The position numbers were made by a program, and so were the translations under genes. The notes below the pieces were generated by a model. That model was not told where the DNA came from. It searched no databases and saw nothing but the letters and a program-made list of their open reading frames with translations. From Paraburkholderia eburnea (GTDB lineage Bacteria; Pseudomonadota; Gammaproteobacteria; Burkholderiales; Burkholderiaceae), in contig NZ_PQGA01000002.1 of assembly GCF_002917095.1 (NCBI RefSeq), positions 248,001 to 312,000 on the forward strand: a stretch of DNA of 64,000 bases. Reading direction: 5' to 3'. Below are positions 1 to 8,419 of this stretch, piece by piece (position 1 is the stretch's first letter; each line of letters opens with the position of its first letter).

Positions 1-321
1 GGGCGGCAATTGCGGCTGGCGGCTTATCTAAAAGAAGAGCGGCACGAAGTCCTGCTCGAACCGTCGATTATTTCGGAGAACTTCCTGTTCCTGCGCCAAT
101 CCATTCTGGCCGGACTGGGTGTGGGGATCGTGCCGGATTACGTGGTGCACGACGACATTCGCGCGGGCCAGGTGGTGACGTCGCTCGACGCGTGGCGTTT
201 GAGCATTTTCGGCACGCATATGTACATGCTCTACATGCCGAACCGGCATCACACGCGCGCGGCGTCCACGTTTATCGACTTTGTATTGGACGAAGCGCAT
301 AAGACGGGGCGCGGGGCATAA
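1..321 (+). CDS. LysR-family transcriptional regulator, C-terminal fragment (cut by window edge)
   Basis: The reading frame is open from the first base and stops at 319-321, so the start lies outside the window. The visible ~106 residues match the end of a LysR substrate-binding domain. A stretch reading SILAGLGVGIVPDYVV is the usual hinge and strand before the last helix of the effector domain, and the segment ends with the typical YMPNRHHTRAASTFIDFV 'strand plus C-terminal helix'. The DNA-binding half is missing, so no target can be named. It converges on the DUF4397 lipoprotein gene with a 37-bp gap. Family assignment is firm; function is open. Confidence 0.8.
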   Translation, partial: GRQLRLAAYLKEERHEVLLEPSIISENFLFLRQSILAGLGVGIVPDYVVHDDIRAGQVVTSLDAWRLSIFGTHMYMLYMPNRHHTRAASTFIDFVLDEAHKTGRGA

Positions 322-358
322 GCCTGGCCCGCGTCCCATTTCTGCGCGCACTACGGCA

Positions 359-1144
359 TTACTGGCCCGTCAACGAATTCGTCAACTCCTGCGCCGGTTG
401 CGAGGTATTTCCGCCTTGCGCGACCAGCAAATGAATCTGGCCTACCGCGAGCTGCGACAGCGTGCCCGCGATCGGCACCGAGGTGATGAGCCAGTCGGCG
501 TTATTGGCCAGATTGAACGAGGCGGACTGGAAGATCGGCGTCTTTGAACCCGCCGTCGTCACGATCGCCACGTAAGTGCCGCCGTTCAGATAATTCGAAT
601 CCTGGCCGCTGGCGGGCACGGCATTCTTGAAAGCCACACCGGCCATCGTCGGCGAAACCGTGTTGATATCGGTATTGGGCGCAACGATGTAAATGTCGAG
701 ATTCTGCGCGTTGGCCGTGGCGTTAAAGGCCCGCACGCGCGCGCTATTGGAGAGCAGACCCTTGTCGAACGGATCGTCGATCAGGCCGATATCGCCGCCC
801 GTCAATGCAGGCAGCGCGAGCACCGTATATTCGTGGCCCTTGGCGACATCCGGGAAATTGCCGCTCGCGATGGCCGTCGTCGTGCCGGTGTTCGCATAGG
901 CCACCGTGGTATTGCCGGTATTGATATTCGCGAAGTTCGTGACCTGCTTGTACGCGATATTGGTTTGCAGCGCGCTGCCGTTCACGAGAAAGTCCACGTT
1001 GGCGCCGCCAGGCAGGGCGTGCACAAAATGTATTTCGGGGTTTTGCAGGCCCAGCTCCTTGCCTACGTCATTGCCGCCGCCGCCACAGGCGGTCAACAGG
1101 GCCGCCGCGCTCGCAAGCACGGCCAGAGTGCGAATCGTCTTCAT
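359..1144 (-). CDS. DUF4397-type secreted lipoprotein
   Basis: The product is 261 residues. The start at 1144 is preferred over an upstream in-frame ATG at 1222 because a GAGGTGG ribosome site lies just before it and because translation from there begins with a proper lipoprotein signal: a Lys/Arg n-region, a hydrophobic core, then LTAC with Cys20 as the lipidated residue, followed by a Gly-rich tether. The mature part (IHFVHALPGGANVDFLVNG, later ARVRAFNATANAQNLDIYI) has two tandem beta-rich units typical of DUF4397 proteins. It is expected at the outer membrane or periplasmic face. No enzymatic motif is seen. Three 11-bp-spaced TTTAAA boxes lie about 310 bp upstream. Confidence 0.75.
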   Translation of the reverse strand: MKTIRTLAVLASAAALLTACGGGGNDVGKELGLQNPEIHFVHALPGGANVDFLVNGSALQTNIAYKQVTNFANINTGNTTVAYANTGTTTAIASGNFPDVAKGHEYTVLALPALTGGDIGLIDDPFDKGLLSNSARVRAFNATANAQNLDIYIVAPNTDINTVSPTMAGVAFKNAVPASGQDSNYLNGGTYVAIVTTAGSKTPIFQSASFNLANNADWLITSVPIAGTLSQLAVGQIHLLVAQGGNTSQPAQELTNSLTGQ

Positions 1145-1562
1145 CTCATCCACCTCATCGAGTCTCGGTTTAGCTGTAGAAGTCGCGCGTTGTATAGAGC
1201 GTTGTATTGCACGCGTTCTCATTTATTTCGATGTGCTTCTATTCACGCCTTTAGCGTCAGTTCGCAGACCCCGAAGGGATTGCGATGCTGCATCCGGGCG
1301 CAAGTCCCCCGCAATCGCTGTGCCGCAGGTTTGCCAACGGGCGAGCGAAGTCGTAACCGGGAGTAACGGGAAGTACGCTCAGCGACGCGCTGGGCGAGCG
1401 CTCGAATCGATGAAGCGCGTGGAGGAAGAAGCTGAAGTGCGCCTTAGCCAGACTTTAAATGTTCTTTAAACACGCTTTAAATGGATATTAAGCGCGCTGC
1501 GAGGGAAGATACGCAAGGTTGCCTTTACAACGGAGTCGAGTAGTTTTTACGAGCGCGCTATT
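1145..1562. other. Intergenic stretch between mnhG and the DUF4397 gene
   Basis: No convincing gene is seen on either strand. The region holds the probable promoter zone of the DUF4397 lipoprotein and, at 1453-1482, three phased TTTAAA repeats described separately. A T-run terminator for the upstream mnh operon is not obvious. Confidence 0.6.
1453..1482 (-). promoter_or_regulatory. Triple TTTAAA direct repeat, 11-bp period (PmrA/QseB-box-like)
   Basis: The heptamer CTTTAAA occurs at 1453, 1464 and 1475, exactly 11 bp apart, which puts the sites on the same face of the helix. This is the geometry of OmpR/PhoB-family response-regulator sites and resembles the PmrA/QseB consensus YTTAAK-N5-YTTAAK with one mismatch per half-site. 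It lies upstream of the minus-strand DUF4397 lipoprotein gene. Function is inferred only. Confidence 0.4.
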
Positions 1563-2012
1563 TCAGACATCCGGGCCAGGTTCGCGCGTCGGGCGCGCGT
1601 TTTGCTCAGCATTTTGCTCATTGCCGCTCGATGCTTCGCCTTCGTCGTGCGTGCGCGTGTCGCCTTGATCGGCACAGGCGCCCGTTGCGGGCGGACGCCC
1701 GCGTGTTACGCCGGAAAGCGGGACGCGTTGCTGGGTGCCCGCCTTCGCCAGCATGTGCGCGCTGATCGGCGCGGTGAGAAACAGAAACGCGGGAATCAGC
1801 AGTTCATGCAGGCTCGCGTAATTGTTGTGAGTGCTGAAGTAGATCACCGACGCGAGCACGATGCCGCCCACGCCCAGCGTGGTCGATTTGGTCGGGCCAT
1901 GCAGGCGCATAAAGAAGTCGGGCAGGCGAAAAAGCCCGATTGCACCGATCAGCGTAAACAGGCTGCCCACCAGCAGCAGCACGGACACGATCGCTTCGAC
2001 TGCGGTTTGCAT
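1563..2012 (-). CDS. mnhG: Mrp/Pha cation:proton antiporter subunit G
   Basis: This 149-residue membrane protein has three predicted transmembrane segments in its first ~90 residues. The signature IGLFRLPDFFMRLHGPTKSTTLG is diagnostic of the MnhG/PhaG/MrpG family, a small subunit of the multi-subunit Na+(K+)/H+ antiporter in the inner membrane. Residues ~95-149 form an unusually long polar tail rich in Thr, Glu, Gly and Asn that is dispensable in most family members. It is the last gene of the six-gene operon and starts 22 bp after mnhF ends. Confidence 0.92.
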   Translation of the reverse strand: MQTAVEAIVSVLLLVGSLFTLIGAIGLFRLPDFFMRLHGPTKSTTLGVGGIVLASVIYFSTHNNYASLHELLIPAFLFLTAPISAHMLAKAGTQQRVPLSGVTRGRPPATGACADQGDTRTHDEGEASSGNEQNAEQNARPTREPGPDV

Positions 2013-2034
2013 CGGCTGGCCTCTTATTTTTCGT

Positions 2035-2310
2035 TTAGTTGAGTTCGATGATGTCGCCGCGCTGCAGGTACTTTGTCAGCGCGACGGTGCCCACGAAGCC
2101 CATCACGGCGATCAGCAGCGCGGCTTCGAAAAACACGGTCGAGCGCAGGCTGATGCCGTACACGACAATCAGCGCGATCGCGTTGATGTTGAGTGTGTCG
2201 AGCGCAACGATGCGGTCGGGCAACGAAGGCCCGCGCAAAAGACGCGCGAGGGTGAGCAGGAACGCGACGCCGAGGATCGCGAACGAGACCGGGATCACGA
2301 TGGCTAGCAT
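2035..2310 (-). CDS. mnhF: Mrp/Pha cation:proton antiporter subunit F
   Basis: The product is 91 residues with three hydrophobic helices. The motif RLLRGPSLPDRIVALDTLN is the conserved MnhF/PhaF loop between the first two helices. The length matches the family. Its start overlaps the end of mnhE by 7 bp, so translation of E and F is probably coupled. It forms the small-subunit part of the antiporter with E and G. Confidence 0.92.
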   Translation of the reverse strand: MLAIVIPVSFAILGVAFLLTLARLLRGPSLPDRIVALDTLNINAIALIVVYGISLRSTVFFEAALLIAVMGFVGTVALTKYLQRGDIIELN

Positions 2311-2798
2311 GAGAATATCTCCAGCAACGGGGCTTCATAACGGGACTTGATCGAGGCGACGAGCGCGGCTTCGTCCGCGAGATCGAGCACGTGCACGATC
2401 AGGCGCGTGCGATCGTCGCTGAGTTCGGCGCAGAGGGTGCCGGGACTTAGCGAGACGATGCTGATGAGCGCGGTCAGCGCGATTTCGTGCGTGCTGTCGA
2501 GCGGCACTTCGATGAATGCGGGGCGCAGGCGCTTCGTCGGGCCGAGTACCAGCAGCGCCACTTCCACGTTGGCCACGACGATATCGATCAGCACGTGGCC
2601 GAAGAGGCGCAGCAACAGCCACGGCCTGCCGAAGCGCACCGGCTGCAGCCACAGGCCCTCGCCGATACAGAACGCGATGACGACGCCGAGCAGTGCGCCG
2701 AGCAGCAGATTGCCCGGCGAGACGTCGTTCATGAGCAGGACCCAGCAGACAAGCAGCACGATGCTGAGCCACGGATGCGGAAAGAGCCGTTTGAGCAT
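2304..2798 (-). CDS. mnhE: Mrp/Pha cation:proton antiporter subunit E
   Basis: The product is 164 residues. Two N-terminal hydrophobic segments are followed by an MnhE-type soluble domain with FIEVPLDSTHEIALTALISI and SLSPGTLCAELSDD, which is the family's conserved core (LANSITLTPGT in other members). It starts 3 bp after mnhD ends. Its role is assembly or stability of the antiporter complex at the inner membrane. Confidence 0.92.
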   Translation of the reverse strand: MLKRLFPHPWLSIVLLVCWVLLMNDVSPGNLLLGALLGVVIAFCIGEGLWLQPVRFGRPWLLLRLFGHVLIDIVVANVEVALLVLGPTKRLRPAFIEVPLDSTHEIALTALISIVSLSPGTLCAELSDDRTRLIVHVLDLADEAALVASIKSRYEAPLLEIFSC

Positions 2799-2801
2799 GC
2801 G

Positions 2802-4448
2802 TCAGCTCCCGTTTGTCGGGGCAGCGGGTGCCGCCGATGTAGCCGGCAGGATCGCGTGCACGTAGGCGGCGCGATCGAATAGCTGCGCGGCGGTGGCGTC
2901 GAGATATTGCCGCAGCGAACCCGCGCCGATCGTGGCCGCCACCACGCAGCCCAGCAGCAGCGCACAGGCCGCAAGCTTCGCCGAACTGCCGCGCGGCGCG
3001 CGTGCGGGGGCGCTCGCAGCGGCGCGCGCGGCGGGTTCGGCCCACAGCAGGCGCGTGCCGGTGCGGCTCAACGCGGCGATCAGCAGGAGGCTGGAGAGCA
3101 GCACGGCAGGCCATAAAATGACCGCATCGCCCATCGGCGTGGCCGCGAGCACCATCGCCTTGCCCAGAAAGCCCGAGAGCGGCGGCAGGCCTGCCGCGCC
3201 CACGGCGGCGACCAGATAGAGCACGCCCGCGACGTTGGAGGGCCAGGGCGCGTGGGTAATACGGGCCTTCGCGATTGCCGCGCCATCGGATTCGGGCGAG
3301 ATCGCGGCGGCGGCCGCATCATCGAGCGCTTCGAGCGAGGCAGGTTCCAGAGCGGGTTCCAGGGCGTCCGGCGTAGCGGGCGCTTCCGGTTCGAGCGTAT
3401 CGGCGAGCAGGAACAGCGCACCCGAACAGAGCGTCGTGCTGATGAGGTAATAGAGCAGCGCGCTCCACGCGAGCGGCGTCTGCTGGGTGATGGCGGCGAT
3501 CAGGAGTCCGACCGAAACGAGCACGAGATAGCCCGTGGTGGTCTTGAGACTCGACACGGCAAGCGCCCCCAGTGCGCCGAACACGATCGTCGCGATGGCG
3601 AGCCACCAGGCCCAGTCGCGCATGAAGGCGTCGAGCACCCCACCCGCGCCGATGCCGAACACCAGCGCGTCGCAACGCAGCATCGCGTAGATGCCCACCT
3701 TGGTCATGATCGCAAACAGCGCCGCCACCGGGCCGATGGCGCTGCGGTAAGCCTGCGGCAGCCAGAACGACATGGGAAACACGGCCGCCTTCAGGCCGAA
3801 CACCAGCATCAGCGTTGCGCCCGCGTAGCGCGCGAGCGGCAGCGTGGCGGGATCGAGGTGCGCGAGACGCTCCCCCATGTCGGCCATGTTGAGCGTGCCT
3901 GTGATGCCATACAGCACGCCCAGCGCGATCAGGAAGAACGACGAGCCAACCAGGTTCATCAGCAGATAATGCAAACCGTTGCGCACGCGCCGCGCGCCGC
4001 CGCCGTGCAGCAGCAGTGCATAGGACGCAATGAGCAGCAGTTCGAAGAATACGAACAGATTGAACAGATCGCCCGCCAGAAATGCGCCGTTCAGGCCCAT
4101 CAGCTCGAACTGGAACAAGGCGCGGAAATAGCGGCCGCGCCGCGCATCGGCGCTGGACGTGCCTAGCAGACAGCAGCAGGCCAGCACGGCGGTCAGCAGC
4201 AGCATCAGCGCGCCGAGCCGGTCGAGTTGCAACACGATGCCGAACGGCGCGGGCCACGCACCCAGCGCATAGCTTGTGATGTCGCCTTGCGCGGCGTGCG
4301 CGGTCAGCAGGCACGCGACGGGCAGCAGCGCGACGATCGCCACGGCGTTGAGCGCGCGTTGCATGCGCTTCGCGCGCACCGGCAGCGCGACGATGGCGGC
4401 CGCCGCGAGGAGCGGGATCAGGATCGGGAGCAGAAGGGCGTGGTTCAT
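2802..4448 (-). CDS. mnhD: Mrp/Pha antiporter subunit D, NuoN/NuoM-like ion-translocating subunit
   Basis: The product is 548 residues with about 14 transmembrane helices of the proton-antiporter-M family shared with complex I. The ATG at 4448 overlaps the stop of mnhC by 4 bp (ATGA), which fixes the start. The open frame continues upstream but that part is read in the wrong frame inside mnhC. It carries the conserved charged helices (FELLLIASYALLLHG, LKAAVFPMSFWLPQAY) used for proton movement. Odd feature: a ~55-residue Glu/Ala/Pro-rich hydrophilic insert after ALFLLADTLEPEAP, absent from most homologues I know. Confidence 0.93.
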   Translation of the reverse strand: MNHALLLPILIPLLAAAAIVALPVRAKRMQRALNAVAIVALLPVACLLTAHAAQGDITSYALGAWPAPFGIVLQLDRLGALMLLLTAVLACCCLLGTSSADARRGRYFRALFQFELMGLNGAFLAGDLFNLFVFFELLLIASYALLLHGGGARRVRNGLHYLLMNLVGSSFFLIALGVLYGITGTLNMADMGERLAHLDPATLPLARYAGATLMLVFGLKAAVFPMSFWLPQAYRSAIGPVAALFAIMTKVGIYAMLRCDALVFGIGAGGVLDAFMRDWAWWLAIATIVFGALGALAVSSLKTTTGYLVLVSVGLLIAAITQQTPLAWSALLYYLISTTLCSGALFLLADTLEPEAPATPDALEPALEPASLEALDDAAAAAISPESDGAAIAKARITHAPWPSNVAGVLYLVAAVGAAGLPPLSGFLGKAMVLAATPMGDAVILWPAVLLSSLLLIAALSRTGTRLLWAEPAARAAASAPARAPRGSSAKLAACALLLGCVVAATIGAGSLRQYLDATAAQLFDRAAYVHAILPATSAAPAAPTNGS

Positions 4449-4813
4449 GCGCCGGGCGTCTCCTTGTCGCGAGCGCTTTCGTTGCCCTTGCCGATGGTCT
4501 CGCCATTGACGTGATCGCTGCCCGTCATCGCGAGCGAGCGCAGCGCGAGCACGACGGTGAACGCGGTCATCGCGAAGCCGATCACGATGGCCGTCAGCAC
4601 CAGCGCCTGCGGCACGGGATCGGCGTATTGAGCGCCTGGCGCGATCACAGGCGGCTTGCCGGTCGAGAGCCTGCCCATGGCCAGCAGGAACAGGTTGATC
4701 GCATACGAGAACAGCGTGATGCCGAGTATCACGGGGAACACGCGCGCGCACAGCAGCAGGTAGATGCCGCAGGTGCACAGCACGCCGATCGCGGCGGCGA
4801 AGGCGGCTTCCAT
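4445..4813 (-). CDS. mnhC: Mrp/Pha antiporter subunit C (NuoK-like)
   Basis: The product is 122 residues with three transmembrane helices and the family motif ITLFSYAINLFLLAMGRL, followed by DPVPQALVLTAIVIGFAMTA, which carries the conserved polar residues of MnhC/NuoK proteins. The start at 4813 shares one base with the stop of mnhAB (TGATG), and its own stop overlaps the mnhD start, so A, C and D are translationally coupled. The C-terminal ~20 residues are polar and poorly conserved. Confidence 0.93.
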   Translation of the reverse strand: MEAAFAAAIGVLCTCGIYLLLCARVFPVILGITLFSYAINLFLLAMGRLSTGKPPVIAPGAQYADPVPQALVLTAIVIGFAMTAFTVVLALRSLAMTGSDHVNGETIGKGNESARDKETPGA

Positions 4814-7614
4814 CAGCTTTTCTCCACGGATTGCATGTCCTTGTCGCGCACGCCCAGATGCGAAACGATCGTGAGCGTCGTGCCCACCACCGCGCCCAGC
4901 ACGCCCAGATCGAACAACATCGCCGTGCTCAATTCGATTTCGCCGATGAGCGGCAGATGAACATGCCCGAACGCGCTGGTGAGAAATGGATAGCCAAACG
5001 CGAGACTGCCCAGACCCGTTGCGGCCGCAACCAACAGGCCGAGACCCGCGAGCGCGCGATACTGGATGCGAATGCGCGACTCCGTCCACAGCACGCCGCT
5101 CGCCACGTATTGCAGCAGCAACGCGATGGAGACGATCAGCGAGGCGATGAAGCCGCCGCCGGGCAGGTTATGGCCACGCAGGAACACGAACACGGCGACG
5201 AGCATGGTGAGCGGCAGCATCAGGCGAGCGAGGATCGCCAGCAACAGTGGATGCGATTGCGACGACCACGGCAGGCCGCCTGGGCCGGTGCCAGGCGCCT
5301 TCAGGCGCAGCCCGCGCAGCAGCGCCTTGACGGCAAGACCCGCGACCACCAGCACGCTGACCTCGACCATGGTGTCGAAGCCGCGAAAATCCACGAGGAT
5401 CACGTTGACGACATTGTGGCCGCCGCTGCCGGGCAGCGCGTTGGCCAGGAAGTACGGCGCGATGCCTTGCGCGGGTTCGCGTGTCATCACTTCATAGGCG
5501 ACGCTGCCGAGCAGGCCGCCGCCCGCGAGCGCGAGCAGGCCGTTGCGCAGGCGCGCGGGGATCGTTTCGACGACAGGCTGCAGATTGGGCAGAAAGTAAA
5601 TCGCCAGCACGAGTAGCAGCACCGTGACGACTTCGACGCTGACTTGCGTGAGCGCGAGATCGGGCGCGGAAAAACGCGCGAACGCGAGCGTCACGAGCAG
5701 CCCGCAGGTGCTCAGCATGACGAGCGAGTAGAGCGTGTACTGGCGCACCAGCACCACGCCTACGGCGAGCACCGCCATCAGCACGAGGCCGCAGAGCGTG
5801 AGCGCGTCGATGGGCAGCGGCGCGCGCGTGCCGCCCCATGCACCGAGCGCAAAAAAATAAGCGCCCGGAACGATCAGCATTGCCGCGATCATCCACGACA
5901 GATAGGCGGGCAGCGAGCGCGTTTCGAACACGCGCACGATCACGGCTGCGCCTTTTTCGAGCCGTTGCACCAGTTGATCGAAGCCCTCGCTTGCGTTCAT
6001 GTCCGAGAGCATCGAGCGATGATGGCGAAACGCCTCGCGGCGCAGGATAAAGAGCGCCGTGCCCGCCGCGAACGACACCACGCTCATGATGAGTGGCGCA
6101 TTGATGCCATGCCAGATGCTCAGGCTGTAATCGGGCAGCTTGCCGCCCAGCGTGAACCATGCCGCCGACGCCAGCATGCGGCCGATCGTGTGCTGCGGAA
6201 AGAGGCCAATCAGCAGGCAGATCACCACGAGGATTTCCACTGGCAGCTTCATGAAGCGCGGCGGTTCGTGCGGCGGATAGTGGGGTAGGTCGCGCGGCGT
6301 CGCGCCGTCGAAGAACACGCCCCAGACGAAGCGCAGCGAATAAGCCACGGAAAGCGCCGCCGCCGCGATCGCGACCACGGGAATCGCCCAGTTGAACGGG
6401 CCGAACATGCCTTGCGCGAGCGTCTCGCCGAAGAACATTTCCTTCGACAGAAAGCCGTTTAGCAAAGGCACGCCGGCCATTGCGAGCGACGCCACGCTCG
6501 CGAGCACGGCCGTATGCGGCATGGTCTTGCGCAGTCCGCGCAGACGTCCGAGATCGCGCGTGCCCGTTTCGTGATCGATGATGCCCGCGGCCATGAAAAG
6601 CGAGGCCTTGAATACGGCGTGATTGACCGTGTGAAAGAGCGCGGCGACGGTGGACAACTGCGTGTCGAGCCCGAATAGCAGCACGATCAGGCCGAGATGG
6701 CTGATCGTCGAATAGGCCAGCAAGCCCTTGAGATCGCGCTGGAACAGCGCCATCGCTGCGCCGCCCACGAGCGTGACGAGGCCTGCGAGCGTGGCGGTAT
6801 AGGTCCACCAGTCGGTGCCTTCGAAGACCGGATAGAGGCGCGCGAGCAGAAACACGCCGGCCTTCACCATCGTCGCCGAATGAAGGTAGGACGACACGGG
6901 CGTGGGCGCGGACATCGCGTGCGGCAGCCAGAGGTGAAACGGAAATTGCGCCGACTTCGTGAATGCCGCGAGCAGCGTGAGCAGCAGAATCGCGGGATAA
7001 AGCGGATCGTGCTGGATTCTGGGCGCTTGCGCGAGCACGTCGTTCAGTTCGTAGCTGCCGCACACGTGGCCGATCAGCAGCACCGCTGCGAGCAGCGCGA
7101 GGCCGCCGGCGCCCGTGATGGTGAGCGCCATGCGCGCGCCGCGCCGCCCATCGGGGCGCGACGGCCAGAAGCCGATCAGCAGGAACGAGACGAGACTCGT
7201 CAGTTCCCAGAAGATCACCAGCAACAGCAGATTGCTCGACAGCACGACGCCGAGCATCGCGCCCATGAAAAGCAGGAGCAGCAGATAGAGACGCGGCAGC
7301 GCGTCGTTGCCCGCGAGGTAGTAGCGCGCGTAGATGAAGACCAGCAGGCCGATGGCGAGCACCAGCAGCGCGAACATGAACGACAGGCCGTCGAGACGCA
7401 GCGACAGTGCAAGGCCGATGTCCGGTACCCATTCGCGACGCCATTGCATGACGCCGAAGGTGGCCATGCCGACGCGTTCGCTCAGCAGCAGTCCCAGGCC
7501 GAACAGCGCCGCCGCGAACGCGATCCAGGTCGAGAGCGCGCGCATGCGGTGGGCCGTGAGCGCGACCAGCGCCGCCGCAATGAACGGAAGAACGACCAGC
7601 CACCCCAATGCCAT
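4813..7614 (-). CDS. mnhA: Mrp/Pha antiporter fused A and B subunits (NuoL-like)
   Basis: The product is 933 residues. The first ~650 form the MnhA/NuoL proton-antiporter domain (FWELTSLVSFLLIGFW; SAQFPFHLWLPHAMSAPTPVSSYLHSA split over helices 7-8; HAVFKASLFMAAGIIDHETGTRD). An MnhA C-terminal extension follows, and residues ~790-930 carry the MnhB domain with RGHNLPGGGFIASL. This fused A'/AB form is the 'group 2' or Pha-type architecture. It is the first gene of the operon and is expected to drive Na+ or K+ efflux against protons for pH or salt homeostasis. No dedicated regulator sits beside it. Confidence 0.93.
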   Translation of the reverse strand: MALGWLVVLPFIAAALVALTAHRMRALSTWIAFAAALFGLGLLLSERVGMATFGVMQWRREWVPDIGLALSLRLDGLSFMFALLVLAIGLLVFIYARYYLAGNDALPRLYLLLLLFMGAMLGVVLSSNLLLLVIFWELTSLVSFLLIGFWPSRPDGRRGARMALTITGAGGLALLAAVLLIGHVCGSYELNDVLAQAPRIQHDPLYPAILLLTLLAAFTKSAQFPFHLWLPHAMSAPTPVSSYLHSATMVKAGVFLLARLYPVFEGTDWWTYTATLAGLVTLVGGAAMALFQRDLKGLLAYSTISHLGLIVLLFGLDTQLSTVAALFHTVNHAVFKASLFMAAGIIDHETGTRDLGRLRGLRKTMPHTAVLASVASLAMAGVPLLNGFLSKEMFFGETLAQGMFGPFNWAIPVVAIAAAALSVAYSLRFVWGVFFDGATPRDLPHYPPHEPPRFMKLPVEILVVICLLIGLFPQHTIGRMLASAAWFTLGGKLPDYSLSIWHGINAPLIMSVVSFAAGTALFILRREAFRHHRSMLSDMNASEGFDQLVQRLEKGAAVIVRVFETRSLPAYLSWMIAAMLIVPGAYFFALGAWGGTRAPLPIDALTLCGLVLMAVLAVGVVLVRQYTLYSLVMLSTCGLLVTLAFARFSAPDLALTQVSVEVVTVLLLVLAIYFLPNLQPVVETIPARLRNGLLALAGGGLLGSVAYEVMTREPAQGIAPYFLANALPGSGGHNVVNVILVDFRGFDTMVEVSVLVVAGLAVKALLRGLRLKAPGTGPGGLPWSSQSHPLLLAILARLMLPLTMLVAVFVFLRGHNLPGGGFIASLIVSIALLLQYVASGVLWTESRIRIQYRALAGLGLLVAAATGLGSLAFGYPFLTSAFGHVHLPLIGEIELSTAMLFDLGVLGAVVGTTLTIVSHLGVRDKDMQSVEKS

Positions 7615-7785
7615 GCGATGCTCTCCGGGAAATCGACCGCGCGTGTCTGGACGATGCGGGTCGTTTGCCCGACGCGTTGGCCGGCCGACCGCAGATCACG
7701 ATCATAGCCGCAAACGGGGACGGAGTTCATCTGTGTGGCATGAACGCAAACATGGCGTGCGTGACGCGATTCAATCGAACCGGCT

Positions 7786-8247
7786 TCACGTCGCCCAGAC
7801 GAAGGCTTCGTGTTCATGCGCGGTCTTACCGACATCGACAGTGCGCTTGACGGTCTTGCCGTCGTGGCTCGCGCTCACGACATAGTGGCCGCGAGGCAGT
7901 GCGACGAGCATGAACGGCCCGAGCGTACGCGTCGACAGCAACGTCTGGCCGTGAGTGTCGGCAATCGTCACGGGCACATCGGCGAGATATTCGTTGCCGT
8001 CCGCCGATTGACGCGCGAATTCGAGCGAGAGCGGATAGTGCGCCGTCGCGGCCTTGAACGCTGCCGACTGGTCGCTGCCGATGCCGCCCGACACATACGC
8101 GATGCCACCGGCGTGTTGCACCGGCGGCAGCCCGTTCGCAGCGTTGTTCATGGTCGCGGCGAACGCGCCTTGCGCGCCGAGTGCAAGCGTGAGCGTGGCA
8201 GCCAGCGAAAGCGCAGCGGTCTTGTATTGAACTGAGCGTGCATTCAT
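7786..8247 (-). CDS. Small periplasmic protein with carboxypeptidase-regulatory-like fold
   Basis: The product is 153 residues. Residues 1-30 are a clear signal peptide ending AQGAFA before Ala31. The mature part contains DVPVTIADTHGQTLLSTRTLGPFMLVALPRGHYVVSASHDGKTVKRTV, the pattern of a transthyretin-like or CarboxypepD_reg-like beta-sandwich. It ends in a short His/Glu-rich tail. It is probably a soluble periplasmic protein. No catalytic residue set is visible. A tandem TTTAAG-N5-TTTAAG box sits about 75 bp upstream, and a lactate operon terminator lies beyond it. Specific role unknown. Confidence 0.7.
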   Translation of the reverse strand: MNARSVQYKTAALSLAATLTLALGAQGAFAATMNNAANGLPPVQHAGGIAYVSGGIGSDQSAAFKAATAHYPLSLEFARQSADGNEYLADVPVTIADTHGQTLLSTRTLGPFMLVALPRGHYVVSASHDGKTVKRTVDVGKTAHEHEAFVWAT

Positions 8248-8318
8248 TTTCCACCTCCATCGATTCGTCGATCAAACCCGGGCTACGGCACCGGACGAAT
8301 CAAGCGTAGATTTCGCCC

Positions 8319-8335
8319 CTTAAATACCGCTTAAA
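8319..8335 (-). promoter_or_regulatory. Tandem TTTAAG-N5-TTTAAG box (PmrA/QseB-like)
   Basis: On the minus strand TTTAAG (8335-8330), five bases, and TTTAAG (8324-8319) follow each other with an 11-bp period. This exactly fits YTTAAK-N5-YTTAAK, the recognition pattern known for PmrA/QseB response regulators. It lies 72 bp upstream of the start codon of the periplasmic protein gene at 7786-8247, a plausible activator position. Confidence 0.5.
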
Positions 8336-8356
8336 AGTGTCGATGAATAAAAATTC

Positions 8357-8391
8357 AAGGCCGCCGCCCGCGTGTGCGGACGACGGCCTTT
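8357..8391 (-). terminator. Rho-independent terminator of the lactate operon
   Basis: Read on the minus strand, a 14-bp stem AGGCCGUCGUCCGC / GCGGGCGGCGGCCU with a 4-base loop (including two G-U pairs) is followed by UUGAAUUUUUAUU. On the plus strand the same positions would be A-C mismatches, so the element is strand-specific. It lies 28 bp after lctP. Confidence 0.75.
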
Positions 8392-8419
8392 CAAAGGCGA
8401 TACAAAAGCGTCGATGTGC

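Noticed and set aside
1260..1400. Stretch resembling a cobalamin-riboswitch fragment (GGGCGCAAGTCCCCCGC)
   Set aside because: The required B12-box pattern and peripheral stems are absent, and the flanking gene has no link to cobalamin.
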